A stretch of 64,000 bases of DNA from Deltaproteobacteria bacterium (GTDB taxonomy: Bacteria; Desulfobacterota; Desulfuromonadia; Desulfuromonadales; Geopsychrobacteraceae), in assembly GCA_024276935.1 (NCBI GenBank), contig JAJRWH010000023.1, positions 1 to 64,000 on the forward strand. Direction: 5' to 3'. The notes under the pieces are model-generated. The model did no database searches. It was given only the letters and a program-made list of their open reading frames with translations, and was not told where the DNA came from. The stretch's first letter is position 1; every line of letters begins with the position of its first letter. Positions 44,644-55,229 of the stretch are shown here, in pieces. A program made the position numbers and the translations under genes.

Positions 44644-47295
44644 CTACAATTGTTGCCGGATGCGCCGCAACAGCAAACTGTTGCTGACGACCGATACGCT
44701 GGAAAAAGCCATCGCCAATCCGGCATATTCAGGTTCGAGATAAATACCGAACCAGGGATAGAGTAATCCGGCAGCAAGCGGAATGCCGAGAATGTTGTAG
44801 AAAAAAGCCCAGAACAGATTTTGTTTGATTTTGAACAGGGTCCGCCGTCCCAGACGAATACCCCGTTCAATATCTCGCATATCACCACTTACCAGAATCA
44901 GGTCACCGGTTTCTTTGGCCACATCAGTACCACTCCCAATGGCAATCCCAATATCGGCTTTTGCCAAAGCCGGCGCATCGTTAATTCCGTCGCCAACCAT
45001 CCCGACAAACGCGCCCCGGGATTGATATTTTTCTACCGTTGCCAGTTTCTGCTCTGGCCGAACCTCCGCTTCGACATGGTCAATACCCAGTTCTTTGGCA
45101 ACCTGTTCGGCAACGCCGCGCCGATCACCGGTAACAAGAACCGTTTCAAGCCCCAGATCTCGCAAGCGACGTAACGAATCGGCAGCATTGTCCTTGATCT
45201 GATCTATCAGGCCGATCACCCCGAGGACCTGACCGTTCAGCGCCAGATAAATCAATGACCTTCCCCGGTCGGAAAGATCTGCGGCAATGGTTTCGAGTGG
45301 GGACAGATCAACCTGATGTTCTTCAAGAAGAACTGAATTCCCACAAAGCAACACCCCTTCGGTGGTTGGAGCCAGAAGTCCTTTGCCACCAATTTCTTCG
45401 ATCTGTTCAAGGCCTTGCCAGGCGACTTCCCGCTCGTTCGCCGCAGCGACCAGACTACGTGCCAGGGGATGATGACTGCCACTCTCAATCGAGGCACTCA
45501 AACTCAACAGTTTCTGCTCATCGACCCCGGCAACCGGTATCAGATCGGTAACCTTGAAAATTCCCGTCGTCAAGGTTCCGGTCTTGTCAAGCAACAGGAC
45601 CTGCAACTTTGAAATATGTTCCAGAACCGAAGCCTTCTTGAACAGAATTCCCCGCTCCAGACCGATGGCTGAACCAACCATGATCGCAGTTGGAGTCGCA
45701 AGACCCAACGCACAAGGACAGGCAATGACCAGAACGGCAATCGCCATACGAAAAGCAAAGAGAAAACCCTGTTCACCGGGACCATACCAGAACAGAAAAG
45801 TCACACTGGCAACGCTGATGACAATCGGCACAAAAACATTTGAAACCCGATCAGCCAGTTTCTGGATGGGCGCTTTGTCACCCTGGGCATCAGCAACCAT
45901 GCGAACAATCTGGGCCAGAACGGTATCCTTGCCAACCTGAGTGACCCGCACAACAATTCGGCCACTCTGGTTAACGGTTGCTCCGGTCACCTGATCACCG
46001 GCCTGTTTGTGAACCGGAACCGCTTCTCCGGTGATCATCGATTCATCGACAGCACTGGTCCCGTTTTCAACCAGACCATCAACCGGAATTTTCTCTCCGG
46101 GTCGAACAACAACCAAATCTCCCGGTTGCAGGCGACTGGCTGCAACCTCACGCTCTTCTCCATCCACCAGCAGGGTGGCATTGTCTGCCTGAAGCTCAAG
46201 CAGCTTTTTCAAGGCGGCCCCGGCCTGACCCTTGGCACGACTTTCGAGCCATTTACCAAAACGAATAAAGAAAATCAGCATGGCGCTGGTTTCAAAAAAA
46301 ACAACAGCATGATCACCAAGAAGGCCAAACAATGCCAACAGAGAATAACCGTATGCCGCCGTAATCCCCAGAACAACCAGAACGTCCATGTTGGCTGAAC
46401 GGTTGCGCAGGGACTTATAGGCCCCACGATAGAATGTCAATCCCGCCGTAAACTGGGCAATACTGGAGAGAACAGCGTTGACCAGAGTGTTTTTTTCACC
46501 AAAGGGTTGGGTATACATGAAAAACATGATCGGAATCGCCAGAGAACCTGCGAACAGAACCCAGAAAAAAGCACGTTTTGCTTCCTGTTGTTGCAGAGAT
46601 TCATCTTCCTGCAAGGCCGGTTTGTAGCCAAGATCCTCCACAACAGCAAGAATCTGGTTGTCTGACACCAGAGAAGGATCAAACTCAGCTTCAGCTGAAT
46701 TCAACGCAAAGTTCACTACCGCTCGGCTGACGCCATCCAACTGGTTCAGCGTTTTTTCAATTTTTGCCGCACAGTTGGCACAACTCATCCCGCTGATCGA
46801 AAAACGTAAAACACCCGACTGATCAAGCAGCCGTCCCGGATACCCTGCCGACTCCAGAGCCGTCAGGATCTGCTCAACACCACCTTGGGTGGTATCATGC
46901 TCAACAACCAGAATTTCGACGGCAAAGTTGACCTGGGCAGAGACAACTCCGGGCAGGGCTGAAATCGTCTTTTCAACCGTTGCCGCACAATTGGCACAAC
47001 TCATTTTACCAACGGCAAAACGATGACTGACAACAGATGAATCTGCAACTTCTGCGGTATTGTCCTGTGGAGAATCCAACTCTGACGGAGTGGTCGAAAA
47101 CCCGGCCTGCTCAAGAATATCCGTCAGGACCACAAGATTATTGAGATCAGGATCAAGCGAGAAACTGGCGGCTTGATCAGCGAGGGAGACCTCTATATCC
47201 GAGATCCCAGGTTGTTGAGCCAACAAATCGGTTACGCGCGCGACACACTTCTGACACTTCATTCCAAAGACAGGCAGGATCTGGCGTGTTGTCAT
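44644..47295 (-). CDS. copA: Copper-exporting P-type ATPase with three N-terminal metal-binding domains
   Basis: Product of 883 residues. Three heavy-metal-associated domains occur at the N terminus with CxxC pairs at C14/C17, C100/C103 and C172/C175 (MKCQKC, MSCANC, MSCANC), then eight membrane segments. The transport motif is [13 protein letters not shown], the phosphorylated aspartate is in [11 protein letters not shown], the actuator motif TGEAVPV and the hinge [23 protein letters not shown] fits Cu+ or Ag+ export into the periplasm. It stands alone, with no copper regulator or chaperone close by; GGAACC precedes the ATG. Confidence 0.95.
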   Translation of the reverse strand: MTTRQILPVFGMKCQKCVARVTDLLAQQPGISDIEVSLADQAASFSLDPDLNNLVVLTDILEQAGFSTTPSELDSPQDNTAEVADSSVVSHRFAVGKMSCANCAATVEKTISALPGVVSAQVNFAVEILVVEHDTTQGGVEQILTALESAGYPGRLLDQSGVLRFSISGMSCANCAAKIEKTLNQLDGVSRAVVNFALNSAEAEFDPSLVSDNQILAVVEDLGYKPALQEDESLQQQEAKRAFFWVLFAGSLAIPIMFFMYTQPFGEKNTLVNAVLSSIAQFTAGLTFYRGAYKSLRNRSANMDVLVVLGITAAYGYSLLALFGLLGDHAVVFFETSAMLIFFIRFGKWLESRAKGQAGAALKKLLELQADNATLLVDGEEREVAASRLQPGDLVVVRPGEKIPVDGLVENGTSAVDESMITGEAVPVHKQAGDQVTGATVNQSGRIVVRVTQVGKDTVLAQIVRMVADAQGDKAPIQKLADRVSNVFVPIVISVASVTFLFWYGPGEQGFLFAFRMAIAVLVIACPCALGLATPTAIMVGSAIGLERGILFKKASVLEHISKLQVLLLDKTGTLTTGIFKVTDLIPVAGVDEQKLLSLSASIESGSHHPLARSLVAAANEREVAWQGLEQIEEIGGKGLLAPTTEGVLLCGNSVLLEEHQVDLSPLETIAADLSDRGRSLIYLALNGQVLGVIGLIDQIKDNAADSLRRLRDLGLETVLVTGDRRGVAEQVAKELGIDHVEAEVRPEQKLATVEKYQSRGAFVGMVGDGINDAPALAKADIGIAIGSGTDVAKETGDLILVSGDMRDIERGIRLGRRTLFKIKQNLFWAFFYNILGIPLAAGLLYPWFGIYLEPEYAGLAMAFSSVSVVSNSLLLRRIRQQL

Positions 47296-47329
47296 TTTTT
47301 CCGGTTCCTTTTGTGGTTCCTGTATTTAG

Positions 47330-48646
47330 TTACCCCTCAACAATTTCAATTTCATGACTGTCGAGACGCTCAAGTCCATCCAGAATTCCCCAGGGATCAC
47401 TACTGACCCGGATAACAGGAACATCAAAATGCTGTTCAAGATATTCCATCCGCTTATCGTCCAGCAGCAAGCTTTCTCCCTCATTGAACACCACCTCAGG
47501 CACAATCACTGCCTCCCCCGGATCAACACCGGCAAAGGCCGCCATGATATCGCTTCCGGTTAAAAGTCCTGTCACGGTTACACTCGGGCCAAAAAAATGA
47601 TTTTCGACTGCAACCACCTGGATCTCGCAACCGGTTCGTATCCCGAGGCGTGTTGCGAAGGATTCAAGCTCTTCTGCAAAAGATTGGCCGGTCACAAGAC
47701 TGACCTTACGCAGTCCCAGGGGGATCGCTTCCAACAGAACCTCTGCCGCCTCACTCCGAAAAAGGGCCAGCATCCCGACACCATTTTCAAGCTGCCAGAG
47801 TTCTTCATAATGAGCAAGAGGCGGAAAATCTCTTGCTGCGCGCAAATACAACTCATCCGCGGCAAAAACAAATCTCTGCCCGGTTCGGGCAAGCTGTTGT
47901 TGCTGGGCCTGTTCAATCAGATCAAGGGTTTCAGAAGCAAGCTTAGGGGAAACCGGCTCAATTTCGGGAAGATGGTCGCGATAACGCGTTAATCCAATTG
48001 GCACAATTGCCAACGAGACTATCTGAGGACAAAAAGCGGCCAGATCAGTAATGGTAGTTTGTAAAACTTTTGCATCATTAAATCCGGGGCAAAGAACAAC
48101 CTGGGTATGCAACTCAATTCCCCCCGAAGTCAGTCGTTGCAACAGAGGAATAATGGGAGGAACATCCTTGCCCAGCAACTGGCAGCGAATCTTCTCATCT
48201 GTCGCATGAACCGAAATATACAGCGGGGAGAGCTGATCGCGAATGATCCGGCTTATCTGTTCTTCAGATATATTGCCCAGGGTAATGTACGATCCGTAAA
48301 GCCAGGAAAAACGGTAATCCTCATCCTTAACATACAGGGTTCGCCGCATCCCCTTTGGTAGCTGATGAACAAAGCAGAACAGGCAGTTATTGCCACAACC
48401 CGTCGGTTGAGGGTGAGCCGGAACCAAGCCAGGATCCTCGTCTTCAGCAAATTCGAGCGGCAACAGAAATGGTTCCTGAGGCGGTCTTTGTACCAGAAGG
48501 TCGACCCGGGTCTTTTGCTGCAAAGCCACAAAAAAGTCGACAATATCCTCTATGGAGCGCTGATCAACAGCCAGCAACTGATCTCCTGGAGTGAGACCTG
48601 CGTCCTCTGCGGCAGACCCCGCAATCACCTGTTCAACTCTTATCAT
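47330..48646 (-). CDS. DUF512 protein with PDZ-like and radical-SAM-like parts
   Basis: Product of 438 residues. The first 60 residues resemble a PDZ domain (VIAGSAAEDAGLTPGDQLLAV). A CxxxCxxC-like cluster follows (GCGNNCLFCFVHQLP), resembling radical SAM proteins, with KDEDYRFSWLYGSYITLGN after it. The C-terminal DUF512 part ends with VPEVVFNEGESLLLDD. The family is common in anaerobes and unassigned in function. Start is the ATG at 48644-48646, no strong ribosome site. It ends 35 bases before copA and could be cotranscribed. Confidence 0.88.
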   Translation of the reverse strand: MIRVEQVIAGSAAEDAGLTPGDQLLAVDQRSIEDIVDFFVALQQKTRVDLLVQRPPQEPFLLPLEFAEDEDPGLVPAHPQPTGCGNNCLFCFVHQLPKGMRRTLYVKDEDYRFSWLYGSYITLGNISEEQISRIIRDQLSPLYISVHATDEKIRCQLLGKDVPPIIPLLQRLTSGGIELHTQVVLCPGFNDAKVLQTTITDLAAFCPQIVSLAIVPIGLTRYRDHLPEIEPVSPKLASETLDLIEQAQQQQLARTGQRFVFAADELYLRAARDFPPLAHYEELWQLENGVGMLALFRSEAAEVLLEAIPLGLRKVSLVTGQSFAEELESFATRLGIRTGCEIQVVAVENHFFGPSVTVTGLLTGSDIMAAFAGVDPGEAVIVPEVVFNEGESLLLDDKRMEYLEQHFDVPVIRVSSDPWGILDGLERLDSHEIEIVEG

Positions 48647-48711
48647 CTGAGTATCTTAACACCTGTGGAAAAGGATATGTCAGACCGTTGTTCTTTTCGT
48701 GAAAAAGAAAA

Positions 48712-48737
48712 CAGGGGCACCATAACTGGTACCCCTG
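48712..48737 (-). terminator. Terminator after hfq
   Basis: CAGGGGTACC-AGTTAT-GGTGCCCCTG on the minus strand (10-bp stem with one mismatch) followed by TTTTCTTTTTC. It lies 28 bases beyond the hfq stop. Confidence 0.82.
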
Positions 48738-48764
48738 CAAAAACGTGTAAATTTTAAAATTGTT

Positions 48765-49001
48765 TCAGTCGCGACCACCGTGCAAACGGAATGAACCATC
48801 TGTCGAAGTAATTGAAGCAATCGCATGTTTGTATACCAGAATGTCGCCATCACTTTCAGCAAGCACGCAAAAGCTGTCAAAGGATTTAATGTAACCTTCA
48901 AACTTGCTTCCCGACATCATGGTAACCGTCACTCTGACGCGTTCTTTACGTGCCTGATTTAGATATTGATCTTGAATATTGAATGGTGATTTTGGCATCA
49001 T
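48765..49001 (-). CDS. hfq: RNA chaperone Hfq
   Basis: Product of 78 residues with the Sm fold: SPFNIQDQYLNQARKERVRV, then Sm1 GSKFEGYIKSFDSF and Sm2 VYKHAIASI. It forms a hexamer that joins small RNAs with target mRNAs. AAGGAGCGG is just before the first of two Met codons. It ends the mutL-miaA-hfq order known from gamma-proteobacteria and is followed by a strong terminator. The tail after the Sm core is short (residues 66-78), which is the compact form. Confidence 0.97.
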   Translation of the reverse strand: MMPKSPFNIQDQYLNQARKERVRVTVTMMSGSKFEGYIKSFDSFCVLAESDGDILVYKHAIASITSTDGSFRLHGGRD

Positions 49002-49009
49002 CCGCTCCT

Positions 49010-49930
49010 TTATTTCTGTATTAAATCGTCAATTAATTCTATCACTTTACCAGACTCTTGACAGGAATCAACCCAAATTGTTTGCGAAACCTTGCGAAAC
49101 CAGGTCATTTGTCGTTTGGCATAACGCCGGGTCTGCAAGGCAATCCGGGCTTCGGTTTCTGCCAGAGAGAATTCACCCTGGAGATAGGCCAGAACCTCAC
49201 GATAGCCGAGTGTCTGCAAATTTTTAAGATTTTCACCATAGTCAGAGACCAGAGCCTGTGTTTCTTCAACCAATCCCTGTTCAAGCATAAAGCGGGTTCG
49301 CTCGGCAATCCGTTGATGAAGAATCTCTTTGGGCCACTTTGGAGCAAGGTACAGAGGGGAAAAACAGCTGTCTGAGAATTGATGTTGTTGCTGCAAATCA
49401 GACATTTTGTGCCCACTCAATTGACAAACTTCAAGAGCACGAATGATTTTTACCAGATTGTTAGGATGTATCCGGGCGGCAGATTCGGGATCAACCTGTT
49501 GTAACTCGCGGTAAAGAGTCCCCTGCCCTTGATGCTCTTCACGGGTTCTGAGCTGCTGACGCAGTTCTTCATCGGCTTCAGGAACCTCGGCAAGACCTCC
49601 AACCAGCGCCTGAATGTAAAGGCCGGTGCCACCAACGACACAGGGCAGCTTTCCTCGGCGGTAGATCTTTGCTGCCAGAGATCTGGCCGTTTTGACATAA
49701 TCTGCTACGGTGTAATTTTGATCGGGCTCAACCAGATCCAACATATGGTGTGGCACGGCGGCAAGTTCTTCTGCCGACGCCTTTGCCGTCCCTATATCCA
49801 TCCGGCGATAAACCTGACGCGAATCGGCAGAAATAATTTCGAACGAAAAACGCCGGGCAAGACGAATCGCCCAACCGGTTTTTCCCGAAGCCGTTGCGCC
49901 TTGAATAATCAATAACGGAATTGCGGACAT
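49010..49930 (-). CDS. miaA: tRNA dimethylallyltransferase
   Basis: Product of 306 residues. It adds a dimethylallyl group to A37 of tRNAs that read UNN codons. P-loop IQGATASGKTGWAI, SADSRQVYRRMDIGTAKAS, HHMLDLVEPDQNYTVADY, GGTGLYIQALVGG and the C-terminal TRRYAKRQMTWFRK are diagnostic. The ATG at 49928-49930 (MSAIPLLIIQG) is the family start; the 87 extra upstream codons lie in mutL. It follows mutL by 10 bases and precedes hfq by 8. Confidence 0.96.
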   Translation of the reverse strand: MSAIPLLIIQGATASGKTGWAIRLARRFSFEIISADSRQVYRRMDIGTAKASAEELAAVPHHMLDLVEPDQNYTVADYVKTARSLAAKIYRRGKLPCVVGGTGLYIQALVGGLAEVPEADEELRQQLRTREEHQGQGTLYRELQQVDPESAARIHPNNLVKIIRALEVCQLSGHKMSDLQQQHQFSDSCFSPLYLAPKWPKEILHQRIAERTRFMLEQGLVEETQALVSDYGENLKNLQTLGYREVLAYLQGEFSLAETEARIALQTRRYAKRQMTWFRKVSQTIWVDSCQESGKVIELIDDLIQK

Positions 49931-49940
49931 GCAGATTTTC

Positions 49941-51770
49941 TCACTGACGCCTGAACATTCGTTCAATTTCGTGGAGATGCAGCCGCTGCATAACCGGGCG
50001 ACCATGGGGACAGTTTGCTTTAAAATCGACTCCGTCGAGCTGTTCCAGTAATGCACGGGCCTCACGTGGATCAAGAGCCTGATTGGCCCGGATGACACTG
50101 TGACAGGCCATGAGAATAAGCACCTCGTCAAGTTTGTCTTCCAGCCCGTCACCACTGCCGACCTGCTCAAGTTCCAACGCAATATCAACAATCAGACTCT
50201 TGTTGTCAGAATCGGCCAGTAACTGAGGAACCGCTTTCAATACGTAGGATTTGCCCCCAAATGGCTCTACATCGAAGCCGAGTCTTGCCAGATCGTAAAG
50301 GTGTTCTTCGAGAGCCTGACCACTTTTGAAATCCAGTTCGAGCATTTCAGGAAACAGCAAACGCTGTTGGGCGACATTTTCCTGCACGAAGCTCTTTTTC
50401 AGTCGTTCAAAACTTATTCGCTCATGCGCAGCATGTTGGTCGATCAACAGCAGATCATCACCATCCTGGCACAGCAGATAGCTGTTATGAAACTGTCCCA
50501 GATATCGAAGTCCGGAAAAGAACTGACCTGCAGGCTGCGTAGTAGAATCAGGAAGTGTCGACAGCCCGGGTGTCTGAGCAACCGATGGCAGAGGAGCGGG
50601 ATCTTCTTTACCGGCTCCGGCCAAAGAACTCGCCCCACCTGGTTCATAAGGTGGAGGACAGGGTTCTCTGATCAGGACCGCCTGACTTTCTTCCCGGACG
50701 TCACTGCTGATAACAGGTTCATCCGAAATGGGCGCAGCGACAATCTCCGGGGCCGGTTGAACCCAGGCAGCAGGCTTCAACTGTTGCTGCAAGGTGGATG
50801 AGATGAAATCATGGATCAGTGACTGTTCCCGGAACCGGACCTCATGCTTGGTGGGATGAACATTGACATCAACCTTGTCCGCAGCAATCTCGATAAACAG
50901 AACAACGACCGGAAAACGTCCCTTCATCAGCAGATGGCGATAACCATTCATGATGGCATGTTGCACGACACGATCACGAATATAGCGACCATTTATGAAC
51001 GTATAAATATGTGACGAAGTTGAGCGATTAAGGGTCGGCTGACCGAGTAAACCATGCAAACGGATTGAGCTGACCGCGTCCTCCTGATCCACAGGAAGCA
51101 TTTCGGACACAAGAGACCGGCCAAGAAGTGCGGCGACACGTTCCAGCAGACCTTTTTCTCGCCTTAATTCAAGCATCGAGCGCCCATTATGGCGCAATTT
51201 GAAACTGATTTCGGGATGGGAAAGAGCCTGCTTTGTGACCACATCAGCACAATGTCCGAGTTCTGTCTGTTCACGACGCAAAAACTTGCGCCGGGCGGGC
51301 AGATTGTAGAAAAGATTGCGGGCCTCAATCAGGGTGCCGCGAGCCATTCCAACTTCTTCAGCCTTTCGAACCTTGCCCCCCTCGACAACGATCTCCTGGC
51401 CAAGGCCATCGTCAGTCGCACAGCTGCGGAGTTTGAAACGGGAAACCGAAGCAATCGAAGCCAGGGCTTCTCCTCTGAAACCAAGGGTCGTCAACGCAAA
51501 AAGGTCTTCGGCCTGGCGAATCTTACTGGTGGCATGTCGTTCAAGCGACAAAAAAGCGTCCTGACGATTCATCCCACAGCCATTGTCTCCAACCCGGATC
51601 AGTTTGCGGCCACCAGCTTCAAGTTCAACCAGGATTTCGTCAGCACCAGCATCAATCGAATTTTCAATCAGTTCCTTGACCACGGAAGCCGGACGTTCCA
51701 CAACTTCGCCCGCAGCAATCTGATTACAAAGACTTTCGTTCAGAATTTTTATTCGGGAATGGTCAGCCAA
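49941..51770 (-). CDS. mutL: DNA mismatch repair protein MutL, endonuclease type
   Basis: Product of 609 residues. The GHKL ATPase N-terminus shows NQIAAGEVVERPASVVKELI, DNGCGMNRQDA and GFRGEALASI. The central region is proline-rich and variable (about 330-410). The C-terminal dimerisation domain carries the endonuclease motif DQHAAHERISFE and the late CPHGRP zinc motif, so it can nick DNA; MutH would not be needed. The start is a TTG at 51768-51770 with GAGGA upstream, since no ATG lies nearby. First gene of mutL-miaA-hfq. Confidence 0.96.
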   Translation of the reverse strand: MADHSRIKILNESLCNQIAAGEVVERPASVVKELIENSIDAGADEILVELEAGGRKLIRVGDNGCGMNRQDAFLSLERHATSKIRQAEDLFALTTLGFRGEALASIASVSRFKLRSCATDDGLGQEIVVEGGKVRKAEEVGMARGTLIEARNLFYNLPARRKFLRREQTELGHCADVVTKQALSHPEISFKLRHNGRSMLELRREKGLLERVAALLGRSLVSEMLPVDQEDAVSSIRLHGLLGQPTLNRSTSSHIYTFINGRYIRDRVVQHAIMNGYRHLLMKGRFPVVVLFIEIAADKVDVNVHPTKHEVRFREQSLIHDFISSTLQQQLKPAAWVQPAPEIVAAPISDEPVISSDVREESQAVLIREPCPPPYEPGGASSLAGAGKEDPAPLPSVAQTPGLSTLPDSTTQPAGQFFSGLRYLGQFHNSYLLCQDGDDLLLIDQHAAHERISFERLKKSFVQENVAQQRLLFPEMLELDFKSGQALEEHLYDLARLGFDVEPFGGKSYVLKAVPQLLADSDNKSLIVDIALELEQVGSGDGLEDKLDEVLILMACHSVIRANQALDPREARALLEQLDGVDFKANCPHGRPVMQRLHLHEIERMFRRQ

Positions 51771-51854
51771 GAAATCCTCTGATTTATCGGGTTAAAACAA
51801 CTGTAGCGACCGAAAACCTCGATCGCTACAAAAAACAGCAGGTCGTCATGCCTG

Positions 51855-52805
51855 CTAACCTTCCTGAAAGCCATCAAGCAAAGAATCAATCGCCTCAAGA
51901 TCAGCCTGATTATCTTCTTCAAGCTCTTCAGCAGTAGGAGTCGCCGCAGCAGGGACTTCATCCACCGACTCCGCCGCATGTTTCACCTCGGGCTTGCTGA
52001 GACCAAGATCAACCGCCACACTGTCAACAATCTCTTCTGAAACGATCTGGTCATGACGCAAAAAGGTTTCGAGCATCGCATTGTCGGCAATGGTGTTGAT
52101 CAGACGTGGAACTCCACCCGCATATTTGTGAATCTTGTCTATCGCCGGATCGACAAAAGGAACAACTTCACTGCCTGCGACCTTAAGACGATGGGCAATA
52201 TAGCTGTGAGTTGTTTCGACCGAAAGAGGTTTCAGGGTATATTTAACGGCAACCCGCTGAGCCAGAGGGGCATCAAGGCTCATGGTTTGCTCCAACTCGG
52301 ACAAACCAAAAAAGACCACATTCAGAAGTTTTTTACCCGGAATTTCAAGATTAAGCAGACCGCGAAACTCTTCCATCAATTCACGACTTTGCAGCATCTG
52401 GGCTTCATCGATCAGGACAACTGCTTTGCGTCCCTCACTGTGAATCTGCAACAGGCGCTCATAGAGTTGTTTGAGAATTTTCAGCGGGTCATTATCAGGT
52501 TTTTTTACCCCAAGTTGCAGGGCGATCCGCGACAACAGCCATTCTGGAGTAATCCCCGAATGGATCATGACCAGCAGGGAGGATTCATACTTGTCGACCG
52601 AAAGGTTATCGAGCATGCGCCGTGCAAGAGTCGTCTTGCCGGTACCAACCCCCCCAACCAGAACGGCCAACCCCTTGTCGGAGTCGACAGAATACATCAG
52701 ACGTAACAATGCCTGGTTGTGTTGATCGCTGTTGAAGTAGAACTTATCGTTAGGAGCGTTGGAAAACGGCTCGCGCTCCAGATTGAAATATTCAGCGTAC
52801 CCCAT
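51855..52805 (-). CDS. ExeA-like AAA ATPase
   Basis: Product of 316 residues. It starts MGYAEYFNLEREPFSNAPND, which is the ExeA/MshM/TniB-type opening, with Walker A GGVGTGKTTLARRM, Walker B VVLIDEAQML, and sensor parts LNVVFFGLSELEQ and GGVPRLINTIADNAML. The last 50 residues are acidic. There is no membrane segment or peptidoglycan-binding part, unlike Aeromonas ExeA. Such proteins serve in secretin or pilus assembly. It is preceded 24 bases upstream by the acidic TPR gene and shares an operon with it; the pair probably works together. GGAGGG before the ATG. Confidence 0.88.
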   Translation of the reverse strand: MGYAEYFNLEREPFSNAPNDKFYFNSDQHNQALLRLMYSVDSDKGLAVLVGGVGTGKTTLARRMLDNLSVDKYESSLLVMIHSGITPEWLLSRIALQLGVKKPDNDPLKILKQLYERLLQIHSEGRKAVVLIDEAQMLQSRELMEEFRGLLNLEIPGKKLLNVVFFGLSELEQTMSLDAPLAQRVAVKYTLKPLSVETTHSYIAHRLKVAGSEVVPFVDPAIDKIHKYAGGVPRLINTIADNAMLETFLRHDQIVSEEIVDSVAVDLGLSKPEVKHAAESVDEVPAAATPTAEELEEDNQADLEAIDSLLDGFQEG

Positions 52806-52829
52806 GATCCCTCCTGGCGGGTAAACACT

Positions 52830-55013
52830 TTAAAGAAAAGAGATCCGGTCTTTGGTTGCGACAGAATCATCTTCCGCAGAATCCATCTCATCAGTTTCGG
52901 CTTCGTCAGTCATCCCCAGTTTCTTGCGCAATGCCTCAATCCGGTCAGCAACATCACGGAAAAAGAGATCGGTGTCAGCAACAAACTGGAAACTGTCAAG
53001 AGCTTCAAGAGGGCGTTCCCAGTTTTCATAAAGAACACCCAACTCAAAGTAAAGACTCAAACGTTGCCCCTCATCGAGAGAGTCGCTGGCAAGAGCAACC
53101 TTGAAGGCCTCTTCCCCTTTTTCAAAATCTCCTTTGTCGACATGGCAGAATCCTTTCAGGGTCTGACAATCAACAAAACGGGCTGGATCACTTTCTGCCT
53201 TGCTGAATTCTGCGACAGCATCATCAAACAGCCCCATCTCACGGTAGGCAATCCCCAGATTGTAGTGAGATTCCATATCGTCTGCGGCAATTTGCTCGTC
53301 AACATCAGTACGAAAAACCTTGCCTTCGTTTTCTGCAACAGCATCAACAGATTGAGTCGCCGCCTCTCCCGCAGACTCCTCACTCTCACCTGATTCTTCA
53401 TCAGCCGAATCAAGCTCGGGAAAACCATCTTCCAAAAGTTCTGCTGCCAGATCATGTAACTCAACCGACGTTTCACCCTGATTGCCCTGTGCATCACGTT
53501 GCAAGGCAATCTCATCCAGCTTGGCCTTGACCTCAGCATTATCAGGACTCTGCTCCAGGATCCCGTGGCAAACCTTTTCAGCTTCTTCAAAAAGTCCCTG
53601 CTGCAGATAGAACTCGGCTTCTTCCAGATCAGCCGCAACATCCAGAACCGGAGCTTCCTCTTCATCGTCCAGATCAAAATCGAGACTGACATCTATCGCT
53701 GAATCGCCAGCCTCAACCTCAGGCGCATCAGTCAAGTTGAGTTCGATAATCTCATCTTCTTCAACATCAATGTCTTCCAGGGGCTCCAGTTCAAGCTCAC
53801 TGCTCTCTTCTTCGAGCGGCAACTCGCCGACACTGTCGCCCAGCAGCAAATCCTCTTCACCAAGGACCAGGAGTTCTTCCTCTTCATCCATCGTCCCGAG
53901 CAATGAATCGGACAGGGTCTCTTCGACGACATTTTCTGAGGTAGCCAAAACTTCTGGCTCAACTTCGTTTACCCCCGCGACGATATCGAGCAGCTTGTCC
54001 CCTTCTCCGGTGATTTCATAAATGGAGTCAAGAGTCTGTATGACCTGCTGATTTTCAGGAATCGCCTTACGCAAGGCTTCGTAGAATTCTTTCAAACGAT
54101 CTAAACGATTGATTTTGAGAAAGGCTTCTTTCCAATCTTCCAACTCGGCCAGCGCCTTGTCATAATCTTCTTCATTCAGGTAGCACTGAACCAGGCTTTC
54201 ACGAATTTCAAGATCATTTGGCTCTATTTTAAGAAGCCGCAAGTAAGCCTGACGAGAATTCTCACTGTCCCCTTGGTTTTCATAGGCAGTCGCAAGGCAA
54301 GACAGAATCTCGGTATTCTCAGGATCATTACGCAACAGGGTCTGGAGGATTGTAATCCCCTTGGCCAGTTCACCCTTTTCAAACAGGGTTAAAGCCAGCC
54401 CTTTTTGCAGATCGTCATTGTGAGGGAAAAGTGGCAGGAACATCTTGTACAGACGCAGGATCTTGTCGTAATCCTGTTTTTCATCCAGTTGCCTGAGAAC
54501 CTCACGAAATTCTGCGAGGCCATCATCAACACGATCATTATTGGCGTAGATTTCAGCCAGCTTGACCTGGACATTGATATTTCCCGAATCAAGATCCCGC
54601 ATTTTTTCCAGGGTCTTGATCGCGTCGGCAATCATGTCATTTTTTTCATAATAGCCAACAAGATGCCGCAATTCAGCCAGAGCATTGCCCGTAAGACCCT
54701 GCTTCTCATTCAATTCGGCAAGACGACTGAAAATGCTGATCTGGCTGGGGTCCAGGCGTTGCATCTGCTTGTAGATGGCAATTGCCTTCAGATAAAAACC
54801 GTTACTGGCAAAGTATTTGGCTACAGCCTCGTACTGTTCAAAAGCTTCACCTGACTTGTTGGTTTTTACATAAAGTTCGGCCAGCCGCTGACGCGAGCGG
54901 ATATCACGCGGGTCGATCTCAACAACCTTCTGCAGATCTTTTATCGCGCGTGAAAACTGCTTTTTCTTGATATTTTTCTGAGCCGATTCGAGAAGTTTTT
55001 GCTTGTTCGCCAA
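52830..55013 (-). CDS. Large acidic TPR protein
   Basis: Product of 727 residues. The first 330 residues hold about nine TPR-type repeats (FSRAIKDLQKVVEIDPRDIR and others). A highly acidic region follows (about 350-480: LLGTMDEEEELLVLGEEDLL and similar), then a second TPR group near 480-520 and 590-690, with alternating acidic linkers. The arrangement recalls TPR scaffolds in pilus-linked or gliding systems such as FrzS/AglZ neighbours, but no name fits exactly. No signal or membrane segment. The start is TTG at 55011-55013, because a stop lies a few codons upstream in frame and no ATG is available; AGGGAG sits 9-10 bases before. It is coupled to the ExeA-like ATPase. Confidence 0.85.
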   Translation of the reverse strand: MANKQKLLESAQKNIKKKQFSRAIKDLQKVVEIDPRDIRSRQRLAELYVKTNKSGEAFEQYEAVAKYFASNGFYLKAIAIYKQMQRLDPSQISIFSRLAELNEKQGLTGNALAELRHLVGYYEKNDMIADAIKTLEKMRDLDSGNINVQVKLAEIYANNDRVDDGLAEFREVLRQLDEKQDYDKILRLYKMFLPLFPHNDDLQKGLALTLFEKGELAKGITILQTLLRNDPENTEILSCLATAYENQGDSENSRQAYLRLLKIEPNDLEIRESLVQCYLNEEDYDKALAELEDWKEAFLKINRLDRLKEFYEALRKAIPENQQVIQTLDSIYEITGEGDKLLDIVAGVNEVEPEVLATSENVVEETLSDSLLGTMDEEEELLVLGEEDLLLGDSVGELPLEEESSELELEPLEDIDVEEDEIIELNLTDAPEVEAGDSAIDVSLDFDLDDEEEAPVLDVAADLEEAEFYLQQGLFEEAEKVCHGILEQSPDNAEVKAKLDEIALQRDAQGNQGETSVELHDLAAELLEDGFPELDSADEESGESEESAGEAATQSVDAVAENEGKVFRTDVDEQIAADDMESHYNLGIAYREMGLFDDAVAEFSKAESDPARFVDCQTLKGFCHVDKGDFEKGEEAFKVALASDSLDEGQRLSLYFELGVLYENWERPLEALDSFQFVADTDLFFRDVADRIEALRKKLGMTDEAETDEMDSAEDDSVATKDRISFL

Positions 55014-55197
55014 GAGTACATGCTCCCTACATCAGAACTTACGCCCGATCCCATCTGGCAACGATAAGCGATGAGCTCCAGAATTGTCAAGAAATCCCCC
55101 TGATTTCCTAGGAAAAACAGAACCTTTACTGATCCAAAACGGAATTTGCTCTCTGCTCTGCCCTCATCAAATAATCATGCCTGCAAAATTCATCTAT

Positions 55198-55215
55198 CTT
55201 CGTGCGCACACGAAG
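55198..55215. repeat. Perfect 7-bp hairpin upstream of the rluB 3' end
   Basis: CTTCGTG and CACGAAG with a 4-base loop, 15 bases beyond the rluB stop on the minus strand. No T tract follows; weak terminator or chance. The rest of the 216-base gap (55014-55229) shows nothing I can name. Confidence 0.35.
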
Positions 55216-55229
55216 CTCTAACAGGAGTA

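Noticed and set aside
53737-54021. Serine-rich open frame on the plus strand
   Set aside because: It is the complement of the acidic (GAA/GAG-rich) part of the TPR gene, so serine codons arise automatically.
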